Below are positions 1 to 9,900 of a DNA stretch of 64,000 nucleotides, one piece after another (the stretch's first letter is position 1; every line of letters starts with the position of its first letter). Position numbers and translations under genes: made by a program. The notes beneath the pieces are model-generated. The model worked only from the letters and a program-made list of their open reading frames with translations, was not told where the DNA came from and searched no databases. This DNA is from Mesonia aquimarina (GTDB taxonomy: Bacteria; Bacteroidota; Bacteroidia; Flavobacteriales; Flavobacteriaceae), in assembly GCF_003667275.1 (NCBI RefSeq), contig NZ_RCNV01000001.1:558001-622000 (forward strand), given 5' to 3'.

Positions 1-2
1 AT

Positions 3-293
3 GCTATTACTATTAATTATGTATACGACGCTAATCTAAGTACTTCAACAGAAGAATTAGCTCAAATGGGAGTTGATATTGAAAATACTATTGCTTCAGA
101 AGAAATTAGACTTCAAACAAGTGAAAATATTTTTGCTTCTATTTATGATTTAAACGGAAAAAAAGTTTTCGAAAAATCATTACAGAACGGAAATCAATCA
201 ATAAATATTTCTATGCTTAATGCAGGTGTTTACCTTGTTCGATTCAATAATCAATCAGGAAATACAGCTACAGCAAAAATCATAAAAAAGTAA
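3..293 (+). CDS. C-terminal fragment of a T9SS-secreted protein (type A sorting domain)
   Basis: The reading frame is already open at the left edge, so the 5' end of this gene lies outside the window; the stop is TAA at 291-293. The last 75 or so residues show the usual type A C-terminal sorting signal of the Bacteroidota type IX secretion system: a short beta-strand motif (IYDLNGKKV), a middle strand ending in LNAGVYLVRF, and a final lysine-rich strand (AKIIKK). Such tails direct a Sec-exported protein through the outer membrane and are removed on attachment or release. The cargo domain cannot be seen, so its function is unknown. An internal ATG at 66 exists but is not needed as a start. The sorting-domain call is firm from motif and position. 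Confidence 0.85.
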   Translation, partial: AITINYVYDANLSTSTEELAQMGVDIENTIASEEIRLQTSENIFASIYDLNGKKVFEKSLQNGNQSINISMLNAGVYLVRFNNQSGNTATAKIIKK

Positions 294-374
294 ACTATTA
301 TAACTTTTTATTTGAATTCATTAAAAGCGGTATCAAATTTGATCCGCTTTTAGTGGTTTATAAAACTTAACTTT

Positions 375-1691
375 ATGTCGAAAATATTAAAATATAGCTT
401 ATCACTTTTTATATTAGTTATGTTTGCTTGTAGTTCAGAATATGACTATAGTGTAAATGTAGATACAGAAAACCTAAGTTTTGTTACACTAAACACAAAT
501 CTTACTGAAAAAAGTACTGTAGGCTTAGAAGAACTAGTAAGCTTTAACTTAACCAATGATGTAACCGGAGAAAATATAAGTGAAGCCGCTACATTCTTTA
601 TTAATGAAGAAGCCATTTCAGGAAATAGTTATGAGCTTCAAGAAGCTGGAACTTATGAAATTTATGCTACTATAGAAGACATAACCAGTAACACTATACA
701 GCTTGATGTTGTTGATGGCAAATATGTTTCTGTTAATCTAAAAGTAGCGATGAAAGGGCAAACAGTTTTATTCAAAGCTTTTGATACTGATGGAACAGAA
801 ATTACAGATGAAAGTGCATTTATAGTTAATGATAATCCTATTAACGGAAATGAATTTTCTAGCGAACAATCAGGAACTTACTCTGTAGTTGCTCAACATC
901 AGGGAACCACAACAGCAATAACAACTTTTGAAATTTATACGGCAAAAAGAAAAGTTGCCCTAGAAGATTACACTGGAGGTTGGTGTGGTTGGTGTCCTCG
1001 TGTTTTATTAGTTATTGAAGAAGTTGAAAAAGTAACAGAAGATGTTGTGACTCTAGCTGTTCATAATAATGATGAAATGGAGTTTGAACAAGAAGAAGTC
1101 CTTAGAAATTCTTTTGATGTAGGAAGCAGTTTACCTAAACTTCGTGCTAATAGAACAGATAATATTAACGTTATTCAAGATAGTCAAATTCCTAATGCAG
1201 TAGATTATATTGCTTCAATGGCAGGTGCTGAGATAAATAATGCTATTGCTATTAATACGAAGTTATATAATGACCAGTTAAAAGTTAATGTTGAATTAAT
1301 TTCAGAAGAATCTTTGCCGAGTTCATATAAATTAGCTGTTTATCTTTATCAAGATGGTTTAGCTTACGAACAAACCAATTATTACAATAACTCAGAAGGT
1401 AGCAAATGGTATCAGCAAGGAAACCCTATACCGGATTTTGTCCATAACCATGTTTTAGAAGCTAGCTTAACTGAAAACCTTTTAGGCGATAACATTGAAA
1501 ATATTTCTGCTTTCGAAACTCTTAATAGAAATATTGGCACATTTAATTTGTCACGTTATTCTCATACAGATAATGGGAACACCTTTGACCCAAGTAGATT
1601 CGGTGTTGCTGTATTTTTAGTTGATGAAAATAACAACGCAATTAATGCACAATCTGTTAAAGCTGGAAAAAATGTTAGTTTTAATGAGTAA
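375..1691 (+). CDS. Omp28-related lipoprotein with thioredoxin-like domain
   Basis: A 438-residue lipoprotein: the N-terminus has a hydrophobic segment ending in a lipobox (MFACSS, Cys at about 19). Residues about 30-190 look like two Ig-like beta-sandwich repeats, each containing a similar stretch (FINEEAISGNSYEL and FIVNDNPINGNEFS), which suggests an internal duplication. From about residue 195 the sequence matches the Omp28 family, with EDYTGGWCGWCPR resembling a thioredoxin CxxC site (WCGWC). Omp28 proteins are surface or periplasmic proteins of Bacteroidota whose biochemical role is not settled; redox activity is inferred from the CxxC only. It follows a T9SS cargo gene after an 81-base gap and converges on menA with 7 bases between stops. 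Confidence 0.8.
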   Translation: MSKILKYSLSLFILVMFACSSEYDYSVNVDTENLSFVTLNTNLTEKSTVGLEELVSFNLTNDVTGENISEAATFFINEEAISGNSYELQEAGTYEIYATIEDITSNTIQLDVVDGKYVSVNLKVAMKGQTVLFKAFDTDGTEITDESAFIVNDNPINGNEFSSEQSGTYSVVAQHQGTTTAITTFEIYTAKRKVALEDYTGGWCGWCPRVLLVIEEVEKVTEDVVTLAVHNNDEMEFEQEEVLRNSFDVGSSLPKLRANRTDNINVIQDSQIPNAVDYIASMAGAEINNAIAINTKLYNDQLKVNVELISEESLPSSYKLAVYLYQDGLAYEQTNYYNNSEGSKWYQQGNPIPDFVHNHVLEASLTENLLGDNIENISAFETLNRNIGTFNLSRYSHTDNGNTFDPSRFGVAVFLVDENNNAINAQSVKAGKNVSFNE

Positions 1692-1698
1692 TTTCTTA

Positions 1699-2601
1699 CT
1701 ATATAAAAACACTAATTAAAAGCAAAACAGAAAACAAAAATGTGCTTAAAGCAACCTTTTTTAATTCCGGATCTAATTGGTCCGGAATTTTTATTTTTAA
1801 TACTTTACGTAAATGAATAAACAAAGGAATAAATGCTATTAAACTTAAAAATAGCCTATAGTCTTTTTTTAAAAGAATAAAAAACAGCATACAAAATAAT
1901 GGAATAACAACTAAAGCTAAATGATAGATCTTGGCTTTTTTACCTCCTAATTTAACAACTAAAGTGATTTTTCCTGCACGTTCATCACTTTTCCGATCGC
2001 GCATATTGTTTAGATTAAGAACAGCAGAACTTAATAAACCGACACATATTGCCGGTAGGAAAACAATTATTTCAAGATAGTTTGTAAATAAGAAAAAAGT
2101 TCCACAAACACTTAATAAGCCAAAAAAAATAAATACAAAAACATCTCCCAACCCTCTATAACCATAAGCAGATTTTCCGACGGTATATTTTATTGCAGCC
2201 ACGATAGAAGCGATACCAGCTAATAAAAAAAATAAACTATAAGCAAAATTATCAATTCCAAAAGCTTGATAAATCAACAATAGTGCAAGGACAAGAGTAA
2301 TACTTGCCGTTATAATCATTGCTTTTTTCATTTCCTTGTCAGAAATGATTCCGCTCTGTAAAGCTCGCATTGGCCCTACTCTTTCTTCGTTATCGGTTCC
2401 TTTTACGCCATCTCCATAATCATTTGCAAAATTAGAAAGGACTTGCAAACCTAAGGTTGTACAAAGTGCTAAAATGAAAATACTCCAATCAAAAAAATTA
2501 TATTCTACAGCTAATGCTGTACCCACTAAAATACCAGAGATTGACAGCGGTAATGTTCTTAACCTAGCGGCTTCTATCCAGGTTTTTAATTTTAAATTCA
2601 T
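1699..2601 (-). CDS. menA: 1,4-dihydroxy-2-naphthoate polyprenyltransferase
   Basis: An integral membrane prenyltransferase of the UbiA superfamily, 300 residues, with about eight hydrophobic segments. It attaches the polyprenyl chain to 1,4-dihydroxy-2-naphthoate in menaquinone synthesis, at the cytoplasmic membrane. Both Asp-rich sites of the family are present: NFANDYGDGVKG near residue 57, which binds the prenyl diphosphate through magnesium, and a second motif NNMRDRKSDERAG near residue 200. The phrase ERVGPMRALQSG after the first motif is typical of MenA rather than of UbiA. It lies 3 bases downstream of holA on the same strand, so the two are probably co-transcribed. Menaquinone is the usual respiratory quinone of Flavobacteriaceae, which fits. 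Confidence 0.93.
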   Translation of the reverse strand: MNLKLKTWIEAARLRTLPLSISGILVGTALAVEYNFFDWSIFILALCTTLGLQVLSNFANDYGDGVKGTDNEERVGPMRALQSGIISDKEMKKAMIITASITLVLALLLIYQAFGIDNFAYSLFFLLAGIASIVAAIKYTVGKSAYGYRGLGDVFVFIFFGLLSVCGTFFLFTNYLEIIVFLPAICVGLLSSAVLNLNNMRDRKSDERAGKITLVVKLGGKKAKIYHLALVVIPLFCMLFFILLKKDYRLFLSLIAFIPLFIHLRKVLKIKIPDQLDPELKKVALSTFLFSVLLLISVFI

Positions 2602-2604
2602 TTG

Positions 2605-3609
2605 TTATGCAGAAACTTTAACTAATAATTCTTTTAATAAATCGGCTTGTGGTAGCGCGTTAGCACCTATTCCTTTTGCTTTTGAATCTATATCACGTAG
2701 CACTTCTATAATGGAGCTAACTTTTTTCATCGGATAATTTTTTGCGGCTGTAGTATAATCATTTACAAAATAAGGGTTTACTTTTAATGCACTCGCAACA
2801 GCTTTTGGACTTTTATCGCGTAGTCCATGGTATTGCAATACCAACGAAAAATAACGAAATAAAATCGGAAGTGTTGCCAAAATACTATTGTCCTTTGGAT
2901 TTTGAGCAAAATAATTAATAATTCGGTATGCCTTCTGAAATTCTTTTGCGCCTAAGGCTTTTTGCAATTCAAAATTATTAAAGTCTTTACTGATACCTAT
3001 ATTTTCTTCAATAATTGCAGGGGTAATTTGTGTTTCCTTTGGTAAAATTAATTGTAGTTTTTCTAATTCATTATTAATTTTTCCTAAATCTGCTCCTAAA
3101 AACTCAACCAACAAATGTGCAGCTTTAGGTGATATTGTATAACCTTTGCTTTGTAAATTTCGCTTAATCCAATCTGGCACTTGATTATCATAAAGCTTTT
3201 TACTTTCAAAAATAACACCCGTTTTTTTTAGCTCTTTATATAAAGTCTTTCTTTTATCTAACTTTTTATACTTGTAGCAAAATACTAATATGGTTGTTGT
3301 CTGTGGATTTTTAACATAATCTACAAGCTTTTCAATTGTTCTAGAAAGGTCTTGTGCTTCTTTTACAATTAAAACTTGATAATCTGCCATCATAGGAAAA
3401 CGCTTTGCATTGGCTTTTATATCTTCAACACTTACATCTCGACCATATAATACGCTTTGATTGAAGCCTTTCTCTTCTTCAGTAAGCACATGCTGTTCAA
3501 TATAATCGGCAATATTATCTATATAATAAGGCTCTTCTCCCATTAAAAAATAAATGGGTTTGAATTCCTTTTTTTTAATATCACCAATAATTTTTTTTAC
3601 TTCATCCAT
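2605..3609 (-). CDS. holA: DNA polymerase III subunit delta
   Basis: A 334-residue delta subunit of the clamp loader, which opens the beta sliding clamp (dnaN lies at 36.6 kb here) for loading on DNA. The sequence begins with the family's characteristic start (KPIYFLMGEEPYYID, residues about 17-31). It continues with the RFPMMADYQVLIVKEAQ stretch of the AAA-like domain and the helical C-terminal collar domain. Its length is normal for the family. It is divergent from the HsdR-N-like gene, with 31 bases between start codons, and probably heads a two-gene unit with menA. The first ATG is kept because the family usually begins only a few residues before the KxxY motif. Confidence 0.92.
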   Translation of the reverse strand: MDEVKKIIGDIKKKEFKPIYFLMGEEPYYIDNIADYIEQHVLTEEEKGFNQSVLYGRDVSVEDIKANAKRFPMMADYQVLIVKEAQDLSRTIEKLVDYVKNPQTTTILVFCYKYKKLDKRKTLYKELKKTGVIFESKKLYDNQVPDWIKRNLQSKGYTISPKAAHLLVEFLGADLGKINNELEKLQLILPKETQITPAIIEENIGISKDFNNFELQKALGAKEFQKAYRIINYFAQNPKDNSILATLPILFRYFSLVLQYHGLRDKSPKAVASALKVNPYFVNDYTTAAKNYPMKKVSSIIEVLRDIDSKAKGIGANALPQADLLKELLVKVSA

Positions 3610-3640
3610 AAAAAATCTAACTTTGAGTATTTAAAATGCA

Positions 3641-4087
3641 ATGGTAAAACTCAATCTTCCTTCGTATTCATTTCGGTTCAAAAATAGCGAAAATAAAACC
3701 GCTATTTTTGATGTTTTACGTAAAAAATTCATTTACCTCACGCCAGAAGAATGGGTGCGTCAACATTTAATTCATTATTTATTAGATCAAAAAAAAATAC
3801 CAAAACAACTTTTAAATGCTGAAAAACAGGTAAAGGTAAACGGAATGAATAAACGATATGATATTTTAGCCTACAAACCTGACGGAAAAATTCATCTCGT
3901 TGTAGAATGCAAAGCGCCATCAGTAAAAATTACGCAAGATACTTTTGATCAAATTGCACGATATAATCTAAGCTTAAAAGCTGATTTTTTAATGGTTTCT
4001 AATGGATTACAACATTATTATTGTAAAATGAATTATAGGGAAGAAAAATATCAGTTTTTAGCAGATATTCCATCATATTCTATTTAA
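3641..4087 (+). CDS. Stand-alone HsdR N-terminal-type PD-(D/E)XK nuclease domain protein
   Basis: A 148-residue protein corresponding to only the N-terminal nuclease-like domain of type I restriction HsdR subunits. The PD-(D/E)XK core is visible: an Asp in NKRYDILAY (about residue 74), then VVECKAP (E and K of the catalytic triad, about 88-91), followed by a Q-containing helix (FDQIARYN). There is no helicase domain and no hsdM or hsdS nearby, so it is not a complete restriction system. It is divergent from holA and 10 bases upstream of a glycosyltransferase. Small single-domain proteins of this kind occur widely in Bacteroidota, and their function is not established. Nuclease activity is inferred from the motif only. 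Confidence 0.8.
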   Translation: MVKLNLPSYSFRFKNSENKTAIFDVLRKKFIYLTPEEWVRQHLIHYLLDQKKIPKQLLNAEKQVKVNGMNKRYDILAYKPDGKIHLVVECKAPSVKITQDTFDQIARYNLSLKADFLMVSNGLQHYYCKMNYREEKYQFLADIPSYSI

Positions 4088-4097
4088 TTTGTAGATT

Positions 4098-5090
4098 GTG
4101 AAAATTGCAGTAGTCATTTTAAATTGGAATGGTAAAGCTTTACTCGAAAAGTTTCTACCATCGGTTGTTTTCTATTCAGAAAATGCTAGCGTGTACGTTG
4201 CCGATAATGCCTCTACAGATAATTCTGTTTCTTTTGTACAAAAAAACTTTCCTTCCGTAAAGATTATTCAAAATAAAGTTAACGGCGGGTACGCGAAAGG
4301 ATATAATGATGCTTTACAAAAAGTTGAAGAAGATATTTTTATATTATTAAACAGCGATGTAGAAGTTACCAAAAACTGGTTAAACCCAATTGAAGAGCAC
4401 TTTAAAAAAAATAAAAATACTGCTATTATTCAGCCTAAAATTTTAGACTATAAAAATCCTAATTTTTTTGAATATGCGGGAGCAGCAGGCGGATTTATAG
4501 ATAAGTTTGGTTATCCTTTTTGTCGTGGAAGAATTTTTGAAACACTAGAAAAAGACCAAGGACAATATAATGATGATCACCCAATATTCTGGGCAAGTGG
4601 AGCTTGTTTAGCCATTAGAAAATCTGTGTTTTTTGAAATTGGTCAACTCGATGAAGATTATTTTGCTCATCAAGAAGAAATAGATCTTTGTTGGCGAGCA
4701 CATCACGCTGGCTATCGCGCAATATTTCTTTCTAAAAGTAAAGTGTTTCACCTAGGCGGCGCAACATTAGCTGTTATGAATCCACAAAAGACTTTTTTTA
4801 ACTTTAGGAATTCACTTTATAATCTTTTAAAAAATGTCCCCAAACCTCAACTTTTTTACATTATTATTTTCCGAATGATTTTAGATGGTTTAGCCGGGTT
4901 AAAGTTTTTACTAGAAGGAAAACCAAAACACTTTTGGGCAATTTTAAGAGCTCATGCCAGTTTTTACCGTAATTTTTCTAAAACTTTAAAAAAAAGAAAA
5001 ACAATTTATACGATGCGCCATTATGCTTCGTTGACTTCTATTGTAGTTCGATATTATATTTTCAAAAACAAAAAATATAGTGATTTATAG
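4098..5090 (+). CDS. Glycosyltransferase family 2 (rhamnosyltransferase-like)
   Basis: A 330-residue GT-A fold glycosyltransferase starting at GTG (4098), as no ATG lies near the conserved first strand KIAVVILNWNG. Residues about 30-110 carry the nucleotide-sugar site, with DNASTDNS and the metal-binding LNSDVEVT. Further on, FWASGACLAIRKSVF and DEDYFAHQEEIDLCWR match the acceptor-side motifs of the WbbL-like rhamnosyltransferase group. The C-terminal 80 residues are basic and hydrophobic, consistent with membrane association. It follows the HsdR-N-like gene by 10 bases. The donor sugar and acceptor cannot be read from sequence; surface polysaccharide or glycolipid synthesis is likely. Confidence 0.87.
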   Translation: MKIAVVILNWNGKALLEKFLPSVVFYSENASVYVADNASTDNSVSFVQKNFPSVKIIQNKVNGGYAKGYNDALQKVEEDIFILLNSDVEVTKNWLNPIEEHFKKNKNTAIIQPKILDYKNPNFFEYAGAAGGFIDKFGYPFCRGRIFETLEKDQGQYNDDHPIFWASGACLAIRKSVFFEIGQLDEDYFAHQEEIDLCWRAHHAGYRAIFLSKSKVFHLGGATLAVMNPQKTFFNFRNSLYNLLKNVPKPQLFYIIIFRMILDGLAGLKFLLEGKPKHFWAILRAHASFYRNFSKTLKKRKTIYTMRHYASLTSIVVRYYIFKNKKYSDL

Positions 5091-5185
5091 AACAACTAAG
5101 TTTAGCTAAATAATTGTTAATAATAGCTTACTAAGCTCCAATTTTAATAGCTTTGAATCTTAATTATAATTAAATTAAACTGATC

Positions 5186-6055
5186 ATGAAAAGAGTCTTT
5201 TTATTTACTGCTAGCGCAATGATTTTATTATCATCTTGCGTTTCTCAAAAGAAATACGCAGAACTTGAAGAAAAACAAAAAGAGACACAAGACCGCTTAA
5301 ATACTGCAACTGTCAAGTTAAATACTTGTTTAGATGAGAAAAAAGTTGCCACAACAAAATACGAAAGTTTACAAGATCAAGTAAGCACTTTGAAAAACAC
5401 CAATGCTGCTTTATTAAACAGTCAAGGTGATTTAGCAACTTTATCTAAAAAAGGTGCAGAAAATTTAGAACGCTCTTTAGAAAGCATTAAGGAGAAAGAT
5501 CTACAAATAAAAACAATGCGTGATGCTATCAATAAAAAAGATTCGGTAACGCTTGCATTGGTAACGAGCCTAAAAGGTGCACTCGGAAATATTAATGATG
5601 AAGATATTCAAATAAATGTTGAAAAAGGAGTTGTTTTTGTATCAATTTCTGATAAACTTTTATTTAGAAGCGGAAGCTATCAAGTTTCTAATCGTGCAAA
5701 AGAAGTGCTAGGAAAAGTTGCTAAAGTTGTAAAAGACAAGAAAGATTTTGAATTTATGGTTGAAGGGCACACCGATACAGACCCAATCAGTAATTCTTGT
5801 ATACAAGACAACTGGGATTTAAGTGTTAAACGTGCCACTGCAATTGTACGTATTTTACAAAATGATTTTAATGTAGATCCTGCAAGAATGACAGCTGCCG
5901 GACGTAGCGAGTACATTCCTGTTGACTCTAACAACACAAGTGAAGGAAAAGCTGCTAATAGAAGAACAAGAATTGTAGTTTTACCAAAATTAGATCAATT
6001 TTATAGTATGATTGAAGAAGGAATGAAAGAAGCTTCTGAAATGAGTAAAAAATAA
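5186..6055 (+). CDS. OmpA-family peptidoglycan-binding lipoprotein
   Basis: A 289-residue outer membrane lipoprotein. The signal peptide ends in a lipobox (LLSSCVSQ, Cys about 18), followed by a long coiled coil (about residues 22-130, rich in E, K, Q and L heptads). A C-terminal OmpA/MotB domain spans about 150-270. That domain shows the peptidoglycan-binding signature VEGHTDTDPI, with downstream Arg-rich NRRTRIVV. Proteins of this plan tether the outer membrane to the cell wall. The gene stands alone: it has a 95-base upstream gap and its own terminator, which runs into the stop codon of the convergent UDG-like gene. Confidence 0.88.
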   Translation: MKRVFLFTASAMILLSSCVSQKKYAELEEKQKETQDRLNTATVKLNTCLDEKKVATTKYESLQDQVSTLKNTNAALLNSQGDLATLSKKGAENLERSLESIKEKDLQIKTMRDAINKKDSVTLALVTSLKGALGNINDEDIQINVEKGVVFVSISDKLLFRSGSYQVSNRAKEVLGKVAKVVKDKKDFEFMVEGHTDTDPISNSCIQDNWDLSVKRATAIVRILQNDFNVDPARMTAAGRSEYIPVDSNNTSEGKAANRRTRIVVLPKLDQFYSMIEEGMKEASEMSKK

Positions 6056-6082
6056 AAACTTGAATATAAAGTTTCAACCTAT

Positions 6083-6119
6083 AAAAGCTTCGATAAAATT
6101 ATCGAGGCTTTTATTTTTT
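6083..6119 (+). terminator. Rho-independent terminator after the OmpA lipoprotein gene
   Basis: A 12-base stem (6083-6094 with 6101-6112, one G-U pair) is followed by a T-rich run. Its 3' arm overlaps the stop codon (6111-6113) of the convergent gene on the other strand. Confidence 0.8.
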
Positions 6120-6770
6120 GAAAAACTCCTGATATTGTAAAACTCTAAAATCTAACGTATTCATATTAGGTCTTTTTTGCTTTAGTTTTTTATAAAGTTC
6201 CATACTTCCTACCGCTCTATTAGCTGCTCCTGAAGGTGCTGTTAAAGAAATAGTGGTTATTGCTCTTCCATTTAAAACAAATTGATGCTCTCGAGGTACA
6301 TCATTACTAATTCTTTTTAACTTAACATCTGAATGTTTAATATGTTTTCTGAAAAAATACTCAGGTCCATTTTTACTATTTCCCCCTGTAAAAAGTAAGG
6401 TTTCAATGCTAGGATTTTCTTTTAAAATTTGAAGCATATTTCTTAATTTGACATCTTTCATCCCCAAATCTGAAGCATCAATTTTTTCACGCCAAGCGTA
6501 TTCTACCATATAACAAATTCCTATATGGTGATTTATAAGAAAATTTTTACGTTCCTCTACTGCTTCTGTTGTATTTTCAAAATGCAGATTAAGTTTGAAA
6601 ATTTGATCTAATATTTTCCATAATTGTCCATCTCTGCTTCCATAGCAAAAATCAACATCATCTTCTTTAAACTCCCCAATAGTAAAACGTGGTGGCGGAA
6701 GCGTCCCTACAATTAATTTATTAGCATTTTTTGGAATGAACGGCGGATATGGATGTTTGTGTTTAAACAT
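6111..6770 (-). CDS. Uracil-DNA glycosylase superfamily protein (mug/HDG-like)
   Basis: From the ATG at 6770 the product is about 219 residues, starting MFKHKHPYPPF. The frame extends to an ATG at 6806, but that extra stretch falls inside a degenerate repeat seen again at 27.66 kb, so I prefer the later start. Motif 1 of the UDG fold is LIVGTLPPPRF, followed by DFCYGSRDGQLW, like the mug and hypoxanthine-DNA glycosylase branch. A C-terminal LTAPSGAANRAVG stands where the family has its DNA-intercalation loop. Members remove deaminated bases from DNA. The catalytic polar residue is not certain from sequence, so substrate is left open. The gene is monocistronic and convergent with the OmpA lipoprotein. 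Confidence 0.75.
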   Translation of the reverse strand: MFKHKHPYPPFIPKNANKLIVGTLPPPRFTIGEFKEDDVDFCYGSRDGQLWKILDQIFKLNLHFENTTEAVEERKNFLINHHIGICYMVEYAWREKIDASDLGMKDVKLRNMLQILKENPSIETLLFTGGNSKNGPEYFFRKHIKHSDVKLKRISNDVPREHQFVLNGRAITTISLTAPSGAANRAVGSMELYKKLKQKRPNMNTLDFRVLQYQEFFKK

Positions 6771-6783
6771 ATAATTAAAAATC

Positions 6784-6840
6784 ATTGTTATCCAGTAAAG
6801 AATCAAGACCGCTTCGCTTTTAGAACCAAGAAAAGAGACC
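6784..6840 (+). repeat. Degenerate interspersed repeat, copy 1
   Basis: About 57 bases aligning with 27664-27720 at roughly 85 percent identity by eye, in the same orientation; the core CCGCTTCGCT is shared. A shorter relative lies at 29906-29940. It overlaps the upstream part of the UDG-like frame. Confidence 0.7.
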
Positions 6841-6901
6841 TTATTCTAAACTAAATTTAGAATGAGGAAAATTAACTTTTTAGAAAATTTTGATATAAAA
6901 A

Positions 6902-9900
6902 CTACTTTAACTCTACAACCAAGTCATCACTTTTCACCATAGTTCCTTCAGTAAGGTAAACTTTTTTCACAGTTCCGTTTTCGTTAGCGGTAATTGTGGT
7001 TCCCATTTTCATCGCTTCAATAACAAAAAGCGGCTGATTGTTTTTCACAGGATCGCCTTCTTTTACTAAAATTGAAGAAAGGGAACCTTGCAGTGGCGCG
7101 CCAACGTGTTTCGAATTATTTTTATCTACTTTTTGATGAACTACTTTTTCAACTTTTATAGAATTATCTTGTATTTCTACATTTCTTGTTTGTCCGTTTA
7201 CTTTAAAAAATACGGTTACTTTTCCCTCTTCGTTAGCTTCACTTACAGAAACTAAAGTAATTAGTAATGTTTTTCCGCGGTCTAACTCTACAATAATTTC
7301 TTCTTCCGGCTCCATTCCATAAAAGAAATTTTTGGTAGGAATATTCATTACCTTTCCGTACTTCACGTAGTGGTCATATAAATCTTCAAAAACTCTTGGA
7401 TATAATTTATAAGAAAGAAAATCACTTTCATACAATTCCCGATCCATTCCGTCACCAAATTTATCTTTAAATTGTTTAAATTCTTTATCAAAATCTACCG
7501 GTTCTAAATGCGCATTTGGTCGATCAGTATACGGCTTTTCATCTCGCAAAATAATTTTCTGTATTTCTTTAGGAAAACCTCCAACCGGCTGACCTAAATC
7601 TCCTTTGAAGAAGCTCTTAACCGATTCTGGAAAAGAAAGCGATGCTCCTTTTTCCAGAAAATCTTCAATCGATAAATTATTGCTGACTAAATATTGCGCC
7701 ATATCGCCCACCACTTTACTACTTGGCGTAACTTTAATGACATCGCCAAACAACTCATTTACTTGCGCATACATATCTGTAATTTCAGTAAATCGATCTT
7801 TTAAGCCTAAAGCTTCGGCTTGCGGCACTAAATTAGAATATTGACCTCCTGGAATTTCGTGACGGTAAACTTCTCCTGTACCAGCTTTTAAGCCCGATTC
7901 AAATGGATAGTAATATTCACGAACATCACTCCAATAAGTAGAATATTCATTTAATTTTTTAATATCCATTTTATTTTCACGTTCGTGATATCGCATAGAT
8001 TCTGCCAACGAATTAAAATTTGGCTGAGAAGTTAAACCAGATAGACCTGCTAAAGCAACATCTACCACATCTACACCGGCTTCAATTGCTTTTATATATG
8101 TTGCTGATTGAATTGAAGAAGTATCATGTGTATGCAAATGGATAGGAATATTTATTTCGCTTTTAAGAGCTGAAACTAATTCTGAAGCAGCATAAGGTTT
8201 TAGTAAACCAGCCATATCTTTTATCGCTAAAATATGCGCTCCGGCATTTTCAATATCTTTTGCTAATTGTAAATAATAATCGAGCGAATATTTTGTTCGC
8301 TTAGGATCTAAAATATCACCTGTATAACACATAGCTCCCTCTGCTAAACCATCGGTTTTTGTACGAACGTGCTCAATACAAGGTGCGATTGATTTCATCC
8401 AGTTTTGCGAATCAAAAATTCTAAAAATATCAACTCCGTTTTCCCAAGATTCCTGTACAAATTTTTCAATTAAATTATCCGGGTATGCTGTATAACCAAC
8501 TCCGTTAGAACCTCTAATAAGCATTTGTAATAAAATATTTGGCATTGCTTTTCTCAACAATTGCAAACGCTCCCACGGATTTTCTTTTAAAAATCGCATA
8601 CAAACATCAAAAGTTGCACCGCCCCAAACTTCCATGCTAAAAATTTCCGGATGATTTTTCGCATAACCTTCTGCTACTTTAAGCATATCGCTTGTTCGCA
8701 TTCTGGTTGCCAGTAAACTTTGGTGTCCATCGCGCATGGTGGTATCAGTAAAATGAATTTTCTGTTCACTACTTAACCATTTTGCAAAACCTTCTGGTCC
8801 TAGTTCAGTCAATCTATCTTTTGTTCCTTTTGTATAATTCCCGTCTTTATTAAAGCTAGGTACAGTTGGAGTAATCAACTTTTTTGAGGGATCGGTAAAT
8901 TTTACATCTTGATTTCCATTTACAATAATATCACCTAAAAAATTAACCATTTTGGTGGCTCTATTTCTAGGTTCGGTAATTTTAAATAATTCTGGCGTGT
9001 TTTTTATGTAGTTTACGGTAACCTCTCCATTTCTAAAAGTTTGATCTTTTAAAATATTATCTAGAAAGGCCATATTTGTTTTCACCCCACGCACTCTAAA
9101 TTCTGCCAAGGCACGACGCATTTTTCTACAAGCGCCATCTAACGTCCGGCTATTTGCAGTTAATTTGGTAAGCATAGAATCAAAAAATGGCGAAATAGTT
9201 ACGCCTTGATAAACGCTGCCTGCATCTAAACGAATTCCGAAACCACTTGCACTTCGGTAAGTCGTTATGGTTCCATAATCCGGTTTAAAATCATTTTTAG
9301 GATCTTCTGTAGTAATTCTACATTGCACCGCATACCCATTAGTTGAAAGTTTTTCTTGACTTGCAATTTTTATTTGTTCATCAGAAAGTTTATAACCGCC
9401 GGCTATAAAAATTTGTGCTTTCACGATGTCGATTCCTGTAACTACCTCTGTTACGGTGTGTTCTACTTGAACGCGCGGATTTACTTCAATAAAATAAATA
9501 CTTCCGTCTTCATCAACCAAAAATTCTACTGTTCCTGCATTATTATAATCTACTGCTTGACAGATTGATGTAGCGTAATCGTAAAGTTTATTTTTTACTT
9601 CTTCATCTAAACCAATAGAAGGCGCGATTTCTATCACCTTTTGATACCGCCGTTGCACCGAACAATCACGTTCAAAAAGATGAACCATATTTCCATGATT
9701 ATCGGCTAATATTTGAACTTCTATATGCTTTGGGTTTTCAACAAATTTCTCGATGAATAACGTATCGTCACCAAATGCATTTGCGGCTTCCCTTTTGGAC
9801 TCTGGAAATGCTTTTTTTAACTCCTGCTCATTTCTTAAAACACGCATTCCACGGCCTCCTCCTCCAGAAGCTGCCTTCAGCATAATTGGATAACCAATTA

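Noticed and set aside
3641-4087. Type I restriction-modification locus
   Set aside because: Only the HsdR N-terminal domain is present; no methyltransferase or specificity subunit follows.
6771-6806. Longer start for the UDG-like gene
   Set aside because: The extra residues come from the degenerate repeat; homologues are expected to begin at MFKHKHPYPP.
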